Assembly: GCA_016207265.1 (NCBI GenBank)
Contig: JACQPZ010000050.1
Span: forward strand, 1-6,196
From: Candidatus Latescibacterota bacterium
Lineage (GTDB): Bacteria; Eisenbacteria; RBG-16-71-46; SZUA-252
DNA length: 6,196 bases
Direction: 5' to 3'
How positions within the stretch are numbered: the stretch's first letter is position 1; each line of letters begins with the position of its first letter. Under the pieces are notes generated by a model that saw only the letters and a program-made list of their open reading frames with translations, had not been told where the DNA came from and did no database searches. A program made the translations under genes and the position numbers. Of this stretch, positions 1 to 5,720 are shown in pieces.

Positions 1-576
1 CCCCAGGGCCGCTCGGTCGTCGTGGACATCGGCGGCGGCAGCACCGAGATCATCTGCGGAGAAGGGGAGGAGGGGACTCAGCTCATCAGCCTGGAGCTGG
101 GCTGCGTCCGGCTCACCGAGCGCCTCATCCGCACCGACCCTCCAGCGGACGAGGAGCTGGGGCGGATCCGGGCGCACGTCAGGGAAGTGTTCGCGGAGAA
201 GCTCGGTGCGTTCGGCGGGGGTCACGTCGAGCGGGCGATCGGTGTCGGCGGCACCGTCAGCGCGTTCGGAGCCCTGGACTTGGGCCTCACCAAATACGAC
301 CCCTCCCGGATCGAGAATCACCTCCTCAGCCGTGAGCGCATCTCTACGATCGAGAAGCACTTGTGCTCGATTCCCTTGAGCCAGCGCAGGGATCTGGCCG
401 GGGTGAGCCGCGGGCGGGCGGACATCATCCCCGCGGGCGCGGTCATCCTCGCGGAATTCGTGAACCGATTCCCGGTCGACGGGGTCTACGTATCAACGAG
501 GGGGCTTCGGTACGGACTCGTGATCAGCGAGGCGAGAAGGGCCTGGAGGGGCCAGGGGCAGCCCGTCGGCAACTAA
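1..576 (+). CDS. Ppx/GppA-family exopolyphosphatase / pppGpp phosphohydrolase, 3' part
   Basis: The reading frame is open from the left edge, so the start lies outside; 191 residues are visible. The family (ASKHA fold) removes terminal phosphate from polyphosphate or converts pppGpp to ppGpp in the cytoplasm. Visible motifs, numbered from the window edge, are the phosphate-binding VVDIGGGSTE (7-16), the second glycine motif GVGGT (81-85), the family block YDPSRIENHLLS (about 99-110), RADIIPAG (139-146) and the C-terminal VSTRGLRYGLV (164-174). The protein ends soon after that last motif. It therefore lacks the C-terminal HD-like extension of long enzymes such as E. coli Ppx and matches the short form of about 300 residues. 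The family is secure, but polyphosphate versus pppGpp specificity cannot be decided. Nothing links it to the downstream genes, which have their own promoter. Confidence 0.92.
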   Translation, partial: PQGRSVVVDIGGGSTEIICGEGEEGTQLISLELGCVRLTERLIRTDPPADEELGRIRAHVREVFAEKLGAFGGGHVERAIGVGGTVSAFGALDLGLTKYDPSRIENHLLSRERISTIEKHLCSIPLSQRRDLAGVSRGRADIIPAGAVILAEFVNRFPVDGVYVSTRGLRYGLVISEARRAWRGQGQPVGN

Positions 577-611
577 TCTAGCCCCGGACCCTCTCCCGGA
601 GCGTATTTCCC

Positions 612-640
612 TTGACGCGGCTAACTGGACGGGATATATT
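612..640 (+). promoter_or_regulatory. Sigma-70-type promoter for the small protein/activator operon
   Basis: A -35 box TTGACG (612-617) and a -10 box TATATT (635-640) are separated by exactly 17 bp. The -10 lies in a locally AT-rich patch of otherwise GC-rich DNA. Transcription would start near 646-648, giving a leader of about 160 nt before the ATG at 807. It is the only good housekeeping-type promoter I see for the genes at 807-4319. Those genes therefore appear to be expressed independently of sigma-54. Confidence 0.7.
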
Positions 641-646
641 CTTTTA

Positions 647-806
647 CAAAGGGAAGTGTATGTGGCGGGCGGTTGGTCCCCATGGGACTCCCTCCCGGCT
701 TCCGGTCACGCATCCGGAGCCCATCAACGCCCGCGCGCACGCACTCACAAACATAGCGTCTCGGGCGACCGAATTTTGCCGGGTGTAATCTTCTGAGGAG
801 CATTAC
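647..806 (+). other. Leader (5' UTR) of the 807-4319 operon, with two dyads
   Basis: No credible coding sequence lies between the predicted transcription start and the ATG at 807. Two short inverted repeats are visible. GTCCC (676-680) and GGGAC (684-688) flank CAT, making a 13-bp palindrome that could be an operator or a small hairpin. GCT-t-CCGG (698-705) can pair with CCGG-AGC (714-720) around an 8-nt loop. No known riboswitch class was recognised, and there is no U-tract that would suggest attenuation. Confidence 0.35.
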
Positions 807-1121
807 ATGAGGATCCGGGTTTTGGGTCGCTTCATCGCCGCGTTCGCAGTCCTCACCTTGTTCCTGTGTCTCCTCCCAGTGAGCACACAAGTTGCCGTCG
901 CCAAACCCATCAACTGGAATTCGGACGAACCTGCGCCCGATGATCCTCCGAAGGGGGACAACGACGGCGTCGTGCTCAAATCGGGCAGCATCAAGTCCGA
1001 CACGGCGCGCTGGGGAGCGTGGAATACGGTGATCGTCTCCGGGCATCGGTACAACCTGGGCGGGCTGCGCGGGTACTACGCGATGATGATGCTGCGCTAC
1101 TGGTCGTTCTGGGTGCGGTAG
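807..1121 (+). CDS. Small exported protein of unknown function
   Basis: This is a 104-residue protein I do not recognise. The start is set by a GAGGAG ribosome site (795-800) six bases before the ATG. Residues 1-32 look like a Sec signal peptide: basic start MRIR, a hydrophobic core around residues 9-24, and likely cleavage after AVA at residue 32. The predicted mature part of about 72 residues has an acidic, proline-rich linker (DEPAPDDPPKGDND, 40-53), then a Gly/Tyr-rich stretch. It ends in an unusual aromatic and methionine-rich tail, YAMMMLRYWSFWVR. No cysteines remain after cleavage. Its stop is 57 bp before the activator gene on the same strand, so the two are probably co-transcribed. 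It could be an envelope sensor partner, a signal peptide-type molecule or a structural protein; none of these can be chosen from sequence. Confidence 0.72.
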   Translation: MRIRVLGRFIAAFAVLTLFLCLLPVSTQVAVAKPINWNSDEPAPDDPPKGDNDGVVLKSGSIKSDTARWGAWNTVIVSGHRYNLGGLRGYYAMMMLRYWSFWVR

Positions 1122-1178
1122 TCGCGTTTTCGAGCACTTCCGCGCGCAGCGATTCGGATTCGGCAGTCGAGGGCCGGT

Positions 1179-4100
1179 ATGGAAGGATTCGTTTCGAAAG
1201 ACCGTCCGAGCATTCCGAAGCGGGCCCCTGGGGATCCCCCGCCCAAGCTGGTCGTGGAGGCGGGCGAGAAGGGGGACCGCAAGGCTCAGGAGCTCGGCGA
1301 TCTCTACTTCGCCGCGGATAACTTCGCCGTAGCGCTCGAGTACTATCGTCGCGCTCTCGAGCTCGAGGGGCGTCGGGGGGACCGCCGCGGACAGGAATCC
1401 CTCCTCCGCATCGGCACCCAGATCGTGGAGTGCCTCCGCCACCGGGGAGACCTGAACGAGGCCGTGGAGGCTCTGCACGACCTCCACCGGAAGCTCCGCC
1501 CCCACGTCACGCGCGAGCAGATCGGAAGGCTCTCTTCGCGCCTCGGAATCCTGCTCTTCGAGCGGGGCCGCTACCGGGCCGCGCACCGCGCCGCGTCGCT
1601 CGCCTACCGGCTGCTTCGGGACACGTCGCTCAATCTCGACCTGGGCCACACCGAGATGTGCCTGGGGGCGATCGCGCTCCGCACCGGCGAGTGGGGCTCT
1701 GCGCGCGAGCACTTCGAGAGCGCGATCGCGACGTACCGGCGGGCCGACTACCAGAGCGGGATGGCCGCCGCGTACAACAACCTCGGCCTCCTCCACAAGA
1801 ACCAGTGCCGGTTCAAGGAATCGGTCCGGTTCCTGGAGCAGGCGCTCAGGATCAGCGAGCGGTCGGGGCACTTCCACGACGCGGCGACCTACGTGCACAA
1901 CCTCGGCATCGTGCACGACAAGATGGGCGACTGGGACCTGGCGGAGGAGCACTACCGGCGCGGGCTCCAGATGTACACGGAGGTGGGCTACGCCGCGGGG
2001 CGCGCGCGCGCCCTGAGCTGCCTCGGGAACCTGAAGCGCAAGCGGCGCGACTGGGTCGCGGCGGAGGAGCTGATCCGCGAATCGCTCGCGCTTGCGACGG
2101 AGCGCGGCTACCCGCGCGAGACGATTCTCGCCCGGGAGGCGCTCGGCGATTTCCATCTCGACCGGGGCGCATTCGCCGAGGCGCGCCGCGAGTTCGAGAC
2201 CGCCCTCGCGATGACCGACCAGGTCGCGCCCGACTCCGATCTCGCAGTCGAGCTGATCCGCAGGCTCGGCGAGGTCCATCTGGCGGAGGGCGATCTGGCC
2301 CTCGCTGCCCGCCACGCGGAGCGCGCGCTCGCGATCGCGCGGCGCCTCGGGGACCGGATCGAGGAAGCCTGCTCGCTTCGGCTCATCGGGCTCACCCGGA
2401 CGGAGGAGGGGGATCTGGACGCCGCCCGGACCTATCTCGACCAGGCGAGCGGGATCCTCGAGCAGATCGCGAAGCGCTACGAGCTGGCGCGGCTCTGTCT
2501 CGCGGCCGGCCTCGCGTGGAGGAAGCGCGCGCGCCGCGGCAAGTCGCGCGCCATCCTGGACGAGTCGGTGTCCTACCTGCGCCGCGCCGCGGCCGGGTTC
2601 GAGAGCTTCGGCCTGTGGGGACTCACGGCGGGGGCGCTCCTCGAGCTTGCGCGAAGCAAGATGCTGCGGGGTCTCGTGGACGAGGCGGTGATCGATCTCG
2701 ACCACGCGTCCTCCCTCCTCGCCGACCACGACGACCCTGTGCTCGAGCGCGGCGTCGAGGAGCTTCGCCGCGAAGTGGAGCAGGGCCTCATCGAGGGGAC
2801 GGCCGAGCAGAGCAACGAGTTCGCCGCGTTCGACGAGATCCGGCGCATCCTCCGGGTGGAGGACGGCGAGGGCACGGTCCAGGAGATCCTCTCGCTGCTC
2901 GTCCGCCGGTCGGGAGCCGCCCGCGGATGCGTGGTCTCTCCCGCGTCCGGCGACGGGGGGGCCTCGGTGCTGGCTGCGACCGGCATGTCGCTCCGCGTGG
3001 CGCAGGACCTCGTGCGCGAGATCCTGGCGCGCATCGGACAGGACCGGCTGGGATCCGGGCCCGTCGTCTCGAGCCGCGCGGGCGCGGATCCGCGGTTCCG
3101 GGATTTTCCCGCGACCCACGCGCTGAGTCCGAGAACGAGCCTCGCCATCATGCCGCTCTCGCTACCCTCGGGGCTGGGCGGGCTCCTCTATCTGGACCGG
3201 CCCACGGACGGCCCGCTGGGGCCCTTCAAGCAGCGCGAGGTGAACCTCATCGCGGTCCTGAGCAACTACGTCGCCGTCGCGATCCTCGAGCAGCAGCGCC
3301 GCGAGCTGGCGCGGGAGAACGTCTCCCTGCGCGGCAGGCTCCTCGGGACCGCGAACCATCACGGCATCGTCACGCGGAGCCGCGAGCTTCTGGAGATCCT
3401 CTCGTTGCTCGAGCGGGTCGGCCCCAGCGACGCGACGATCCTCATCGAGGGCGAGACCGGGAGCGGCAAGGGTCTCCTCGCGCGCGCCATCCACGCCTCG
3501 AGCAATCGCGCCGAGAAACCGCTGATCCAGGTGAATTGCGCCGCGCTCCCCGAGCAGCTCCTCGAGTCCGAGCTCTTCGGCCACGTGCAGGGAGCGTTCA
3601 CCGGCGCCGTGCGCGAGAAGCCGGGCCTCTTCGTCGAGGCGAACGGTGGCACCCTCTTCCTCGACGAGGTGGACAAGACCACGATCACGATCCAGGGGAA
3701 GCTCTTGCAAGTGCTCGACAACCGCGAAGTCCGCCCCGTGGGCGGAAACAAATCCACGAAGGTGGACGTCCGGGTCCTCTGCGCCACGAACGTGAATTTG
3801 AAGACGCGGATCGCGCGCGGCGAGTTCCTCGAAGACCTCTACTATCGGCTCAACGACATCTGCTTCCGCGTGCCGCCGCTCCGCGAGCGTCCGGAGGACA
3901 TCCCGCTCCTCGTGGACTACTACAGCCGGCGGTTCGCGTCGGAGATGGGGAAGGAGATGGGCGGGGTCGAGCCCGACGTGCTCCGGCTCTTCGCCGAGCT
4001 GCCGTGGCGCGGGAACGTCCGCGAGCTGGAGAAGGTGGTCAAGCGCATGGTGGTCCTGGCGAACCGGGCGGAGCCGCTCTCGCTAAGGCTCGTGCCGCGG

Positions 4101-4319
4101 GAGCTTCTGCGCGTCGAGGAGGAGACAAGCGAATCTCCGGCCACCTTGAAGGCCGAGGTCGCGAAGGTGGAGCGGAGGCTCATCGGGCAGGCCCTCGAGC
4201 GCAACAACTGGAACAAGCTCAGGGCGGCGCGCGAGCTTTCGCTCAGCTATCCCACTCTTCTACAGAAAATCAAGCTCTACCAGCTTGACCGCAGGGTCTT
4301 CGTTCGGCAAAGGTCTTAA
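1179..4319 (+). CDS. Sigma-54-dependent activator with TPR array, GAF-like domain, AAA+ and Fis-type HTH
   Basis: This 1046-residue bacterial enhancer-binding protein uses ATP hydrolysis to open sigma-54 RNA polymerase complexes. The ATG follows GAGGG (1169-1173). Residues 41-520 form about 12 TPR units. From residue 123 a Gly recurs every 40 residues (123, 163, 203, 243, 283, 323, 364, 404, 444). Residues about 560-705 look like a GAF sensor domain. The AAA+ domain (about 724-955) has Walker A GETGSGKG (758-765), GAFTGA (805-810), Walker B GGTLFLDE (823-830), sensor I ATN (869-871) and WRGNVREL (943-950). A Fis-like HTH covers about 1008-1035. No phosphoreceiver domain is present, so control is likely by ligand or protein binding to TPR/GAF. 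Two usual arginines are altered: the first arginine-finger position is Leu884 (FLEDLYYRLN, with Arg890 kept), and LLR is LLQ at 844. Likely targets are the two sigma-54 promoters downstream (inference). Confidence 0.95.
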   Translation: MEGFVSKDRPSIPKRAPGDPPPKLVVEAGEKGDRKAQELGDLYFAADNFAVALEYYRRALELEGRRGDRRGQESLLRIGTQIVECLRHRGDLNEAVEALHDLHRKLRPHVTREQIGRLSSRLGILLFERGRYRAAHRAASLAYRLLRDTSLNLDLGHTEMCLGAIALRTGEWGSAREHFESAIATYRRADYQSGMAAAYNNLGLLHKNQCRFKESVRFLEQALRISERSGHFHDAATYVHNLGIVHDKMGDWDLAEEHYRRGLQMYTEVGYAAGRARALSCLGNLKRKRRDWVAAEELIRESLALATERGYPRETILAREALGDFHLDRGAFAEARREFETALAMTDQVAPDSDLAVELIRRLGEVHLAEGDLALAARHAERALAIARRLGDRIEEACSLRLIGLTRTEEGDLDAARTYLDQASGILEQIAKRYELARLCLAAGLAWRKRARRGKSRAILDESVSYLRRAAAGFESFGLWGLTAGALLELARSKMLRGLVDEAVIDLDHASSLLADHDDPVLERGVEELRREVEQGLIEGTAEQSNEFAAFDEIRRILRVEDGEGTVQEILSLLVRRSGAARGCVVSPASGDGGASVLAATGMSLRVAQDLVREILARIGQDRLGSGPVVSSRAGADPRFRDFPATHALSPRTSLAIMPLSLPSGLGGLLYLDRPTDGPLGPFKQREVNLIAVLSNYVAVAILEQQRRELARENVSLRGRLLGTANHHGIVTRSRELLEILSLLERVGPSDATILIEGETGSGKGLLARAIHASSNRAEKPLIQVNCAALPEQLLESELFGHVQGAFTGAVREKPGLFVEANGGTLFLDEVDKTTITIQGKLLQVLDNREVRPVGGNKSTKVDVRVLCATNVNLKTRIARGEFLEDLYYRLNDICFRVPPLRERPEDIPLLVDYYSRRFASEMGKEMGGVEPDVLRLFAELPWRGNVRELEKVVKRMVVLANRAEPLSLRLVPRELLRVEEETSESPATLKAEVAKVERRLIGQALERNNWNKLRAARELSLSYPTLLQKIKLYQLDRRVFVRQRS

Positions 4320-4370
4320 GTTTCTGCTATAAAACTTCTTTACTCCTTCAAGTCATTCAATCTCAATTAG

Positions 4371-4406
4371 ATCCGAAATATCCGCCGTTTTGTTGTAAAT
4401 CCGGCC
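4371..4406 (+). repeat. Cluster of ATCCG repeats, candidate activator-binding region
   Basis: ATCCG occurs at 4371, 4380 and 4399 in an unusually AT-rich patch after the activator gene. It recurs at 4502, where the 8-mer ATCCGCCG followed by (A)TTTTG repeats the copy at 4380-4392. CCGAAAT (4373-4379) also has its inverted copy ATTTCGG at 4409-4415. The cluster lies about 150-190 bp before the predicted small-RNA start, within the usual range of sigma-54 enhancer sites. Binding is inferred; the motif is short. Confidence 0.3.
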
Positions 4407-4427
4407 GCATTTCGGGGACGTGATGGG

Positions 4428-4441
4428 CCGCGCGGGGTCCC
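4428..4441 (+). promoter_or_regulatory. Candidate upstream activator site, copy A
   Basis: The sequence CCGCGCGGGGTCCC matches CCGCTCGCGGTCCC at 4724-4737 at 12 of 14 positions. It lies about 104 bp before the -24 element at 4531. Its first eight bases are a perfect palindrome. A binding site for the neighbouring activator is an inference. GC-rich background makes chance matches possible; a near match on the opposite strand lies inside the activator gene at 3345-3356. Confidence 0.35.
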
Positions 4442-4530
4442 GTGGCGGGTGAGCATGTTCAACTCAGTAAGGCGTCCGATTCCAGATAGTTAGGCGGCTG
4501 GATCCGCCGATTTTGAATCGCCTTAATCAG

Positions 4531-4546
4531 TGGCATGCCGAATGCA
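4531..4546 (+). promoter_or_regulatory. Sigma-54 (-24/-12) promoter for the small RNA
   Basis: TGGCATG (4531-4537), four bases, then ATGCA (4542-4546) fits the sigma-54 consensus TGGCACG-N4-TTGCA. It differs at two positions, and the invariant GG and GC have the required 10-bp spacing. With the GC at 4544-4545 as -13/-12, transcription starts near 4557. No competing sigma-70 -10 box at proper spacing was seen. It faces the structured RNA and terminator at 4557-4696. Confidence 0.72.
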
Positions 4547-4556
4547 ATGGCTTAGC

Positions 4557-4696
4557 CTCCGGAGGGGGGGACCTCCAAGGAGCCCGCAGGTCCAGCCAGC
4601 GTTTGATGGTGGGTTAGCTGCCCGAACGAGCACCGGCCTTGTTCGAAGCAGCCGTAACTCAAAATGAGCTGGCGAGACCGGGGCTCATTTTTTTTT
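4557..4696 (+). ncRNA. Predicted sigma-54-dependent small RNA, about 140 nt
   Basis: The interval runs from the predicted sigma-54 start to an intrinsic terminator and has no credible reading frame. Hand folding gives three elements. A 5' helix pairs GGACCT (4569-4574) with AGGTCC (4588-4593) around a loop containing AAGGAG. A long central hairpin spans 4611-4660: GGGTTA/TAACTC, GCTGC/GCAGC and CGAACGAG/CTTGTTCG form about 19 pairs, including two G-U wobbles, around loop CACCGGC. The terminator hairpin completes it. An unpaired stretch, 4594-4610, separates the first two. An alternative helix GGAGG/CCTCC (4561-4565/4572-4576) excludes the 5' helix. I recognise no known RNA family. It may instead be, or also exist as, the 3' end of the activator transcript, since no terminator is seen right after 4319. 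Targets are unknown. Confidence 0.6.
4661..4696 (+). terminator. Strong intrinsic terminator
   Basis: AAAATGAGC (4661-4669) pairs perfectly with GCTCATTTT (4683-4691) around a 13-nt loop. An uninterrupted run of nine T (4688-4696) overlaps the stem base. It ends the predicted small RNA. It is also the first convincing terminator after the activator gene, so it may stop read-through from that operon. Confidence 0.88.
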
Positions 4697-4737
4697 GCGC
4701 GCGGTCCCTGAGTCGCGGCCGTACCGCTCGCGGTCCC
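4695..4737 (+). repeat. Candidate upstream activator sites, copies B and C
   Basis: Two copies of GCKCGSGGTCCC lie 29 bp apart: GCGCGCGGTCCC (4697-4708) and GCTCGCGGTCCC (4726-4737). They match copy A upstream of the small-RNA promoter. Copy C also lies in a dyad, ACCGC-TC-GCGGT (4723-4734). They sit about 155-180 bp before the second sigma-54 promoter. Enhancer function is inferred. Confidence 0.35.
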
Positions 4738-4840
4738 CCTCTTCGACCCGCTGTTTCCCTCCCGTCACACTGTCCCCGATCACCCACGCGATCGCCCTCC
4801 ACCACGCCAGTCGCCTCGTCTCCGCAGTCTCCACCACCCC
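4735..4840 (+). other. C-rich, G-poor tract; possible Rho-utilisation region
   Basis: By hand count this 106-nt stretch has 58 C and only 15 G on the + strand, a strong strand asymmetry unlike the flanking DNA. A C-over-G bubble is typical of Rho loading sites. Lying just after the intrinsic terminator and before the next promoter, it could act as back-up termination. No credible gene lies between 4697 and 4877; short open frames there have low-complexity, Pro/Arg-rich or Gly-rich translations. Confidence 0.3.
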
Positions 4841-4877
4841 AAATGGTTACGCACGTCGGTGGCCTCGGCCCCGCGGG

Positions 4878-4893
4878 TGGCATGTGCCTTGCG
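4878..4893 (+). promoter_or_regulatory. Sigma-54 (-24/-12) promoter for the lipoprotein operon
   Basis: TGGCATG (4878-4884), four bases, then TTGCG (4889-4893) has the GG and GC at the required spacing. Its -24 box is identical to that of the small-RNA promoter. Transcription would start near 4904, giving a leader of about 43 nt. That leader contains the strong ribosome site of the FN3 lipoprotein gene. Confidence 0.7.
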
Positions 4894-4930
4894 GTTCGGG
4901 GTCTGCGAAGCGTTTGGCATTGTGATCACC

Positions 4931-4940
4931 GAAGGAGGTG
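4931..4940 (+). promoter_or_regulatory. Strong ribosome binding site deciding the lipoprotein start
   Basis: GAAGGAGGTG contains a near-perfect anti-16S match, AAGGAGGT. AGGAGG (4933-4938) ends eight bases before the ATG at 4947. The in-frame GTG at 4938 lies inside this site and so is not the start. Confidence 0.85.
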
Positions 4941-4946
4941 CGAGCC

Positions 4947-5720
4947 ATGATCCGAACGATAGTGAGAACCGGAGCAGTCGCTCTCCTGCTCCTTACGCTC
5001 GGATGCCATCGGGACAGGGTCACGAACGTGGTCCTGGACCTTCCCCCCCACCGCGTGGACGGTGTCTACAGCGTGACGGGGGACAGGGAGGTGACGATCC
5101 GCTGGAGGGCGAACCAGGAGAACGACATCGACCACTATAGGATTTACCGCAACCTGGCGCCGACCGGGACGTTCACGCTGGTCGGAACGACATCGCAGAC
5201 CGAATTCGTGGACTTCAGCGTCACGAACGGGCAGACGTACTACTATGCCGTCTCGGCCGTGGATCGGGCGGGTCAGGAAAGCGCCGAGCTGAGCTACGAG
5301 AACGTGTTCGACACGCCTCGACCCGAGGGCTTCGGGGCGACCGTCACCAACACCTTCAGCGTGGACGGGACAAGCGGGTGGGACTTCTCCGCCCGGGCGC
5401 GGCGTTCTTCCCTCGACGCGCTGACCGATGTTTATTACGGTGCCGCGAACGGCCACACGATCGTCTACGCCGCGACGGGCACGGAAATCCAGGATGCGGG
5501 GTACGTGGCGCTTCGCGACGTGGACTTCGCGCCGCCGGCCGGATGGTCGGGCGACGGCGAGGTGGAAGCGATACCGGGACACAGCTACATCGTGCTGACG
5601 CGTGACGGCCACTACGCCAAATTCGAGGTCGTCTCGCGCGACAACTCGACAATGGTCTTCGACTGGGCGTATCAGATCGACGTCGACAACCCTGAGCTGA
5701 CGAGGCGGGCCCCGCGATGA
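4947..5720 (+). CDS. Lipoprotein with a fibronectin type III domain
   Basis: This 257-residue protein starts at the ATG placed by the AAGGAGGT site. Residues 1-20 are a lipoprotein signal: MIRTIVR, hydrophobic AVALLLLTL, then G-C with Cys20 as the lipidated residue. His21 rather than Asp follows, so outer-membrane sorting is plausible. Residues about 32-116 form a fibronectin type III fold, seen in VTIRWRANQENDIDHYRIYR, TEFVDFSVTNGQTYYYAVSAVD and a following Gly. The C-terminal part (about 130-250) is a beta-rich region with GHSYIVLTRDGHYAKFEVVS and VFDWAYQIDVDNPEL. It resembles C-terminal modules of other uncharacterised secreted lipoproteins, but I cannot name a family. FN3 domains usually mediate binding or spacing rather than catalysis. 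The gene overlaps the next one by ATGA, so both are probably translated together from the sigma-54 promoter at 4878. Its role is unknown beyond the envelope. Confidence 0.88.
   Translation: MIRTIVRTGAVALLLLTLGCHRDRVTNVVLDLPPHRVDGVYSVTGDREVTIRWRANQENDIDHYRIYRNLAPTGTFTLVGTTSQTEFVDFSVTNGQTYYYAVSAVDRAGQESAELSYENVFDTPRPEGFGATVTNTFSVDGTSGWDFSARARRSSLDALTDVYYGAANGHTIVYAATGTEIQDAGYVALRDVDFAPPAGWSGDGEVEAIPGHSYIVLTRDGHYAKFEVVSRDNSTMVFDWAYQIDVDNPELTRRAPR

Noticed and set aside
577..611. Possible terminator after the Ppx/GppA gene
   Set aside because: Only a 4-bp CCGG/CCGG pairing is visible and no run of T follows.
621..3119. An 832-residue open frame on the minus strand
   Set aside because: It is antisense to the well-supported activator gene, is rich in Arg, Pro, Ala and Glu without any recognisable domain, and runs across the promoter and small gene. 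This is typical of shadow frames in GC-rich coding DNA.
1430..4288. A 952-residue open frame in another + frame within the activator gene
   Set aside because: Its translation is almost entirely Arg, Pro, Gly and Ala, while the frame from 1179 carries all sigma-54 activator motifs.
4318..4337. AAGTTT/AAACTT stem directly after the activator gene as a terminator
   Set aside because: The 6-bp stem is AT-rich and weak and is followed by mixed bases rather than a T run. The strong terminator at 4661-4696 is far better.
4551..4660. A known riboswitch or housekeeping RNA (c-di-GMP type I, SRP RNA, RNase P, tmRNA)
   Set aside because: Signature core sequences of these families are absent. Short resemblances such as GCCTCCGG do not come with the rest of the required core.
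4911..4929. A third sigma-54-like site, TGGCATTGTGATCAC
   Set aside because: The -24 half fits, but no GC dinucleotide lies at the required -12 spacing.
4938..4946. GTG as an earlier start for the lipoprotein gene
   Set aside because: It lies inside the AAGGAGGT ribosome site. The ATG at 4947 has ideal spacing and gives a clean lipoprotein signal.
4639..4950. Short open frames on both strands across the terminator and C-rich tract
   Set aside because: They run through an intrinsic terminator or start inside structured RNA, have low-complexity translations, and lack convincing ribosome sites.
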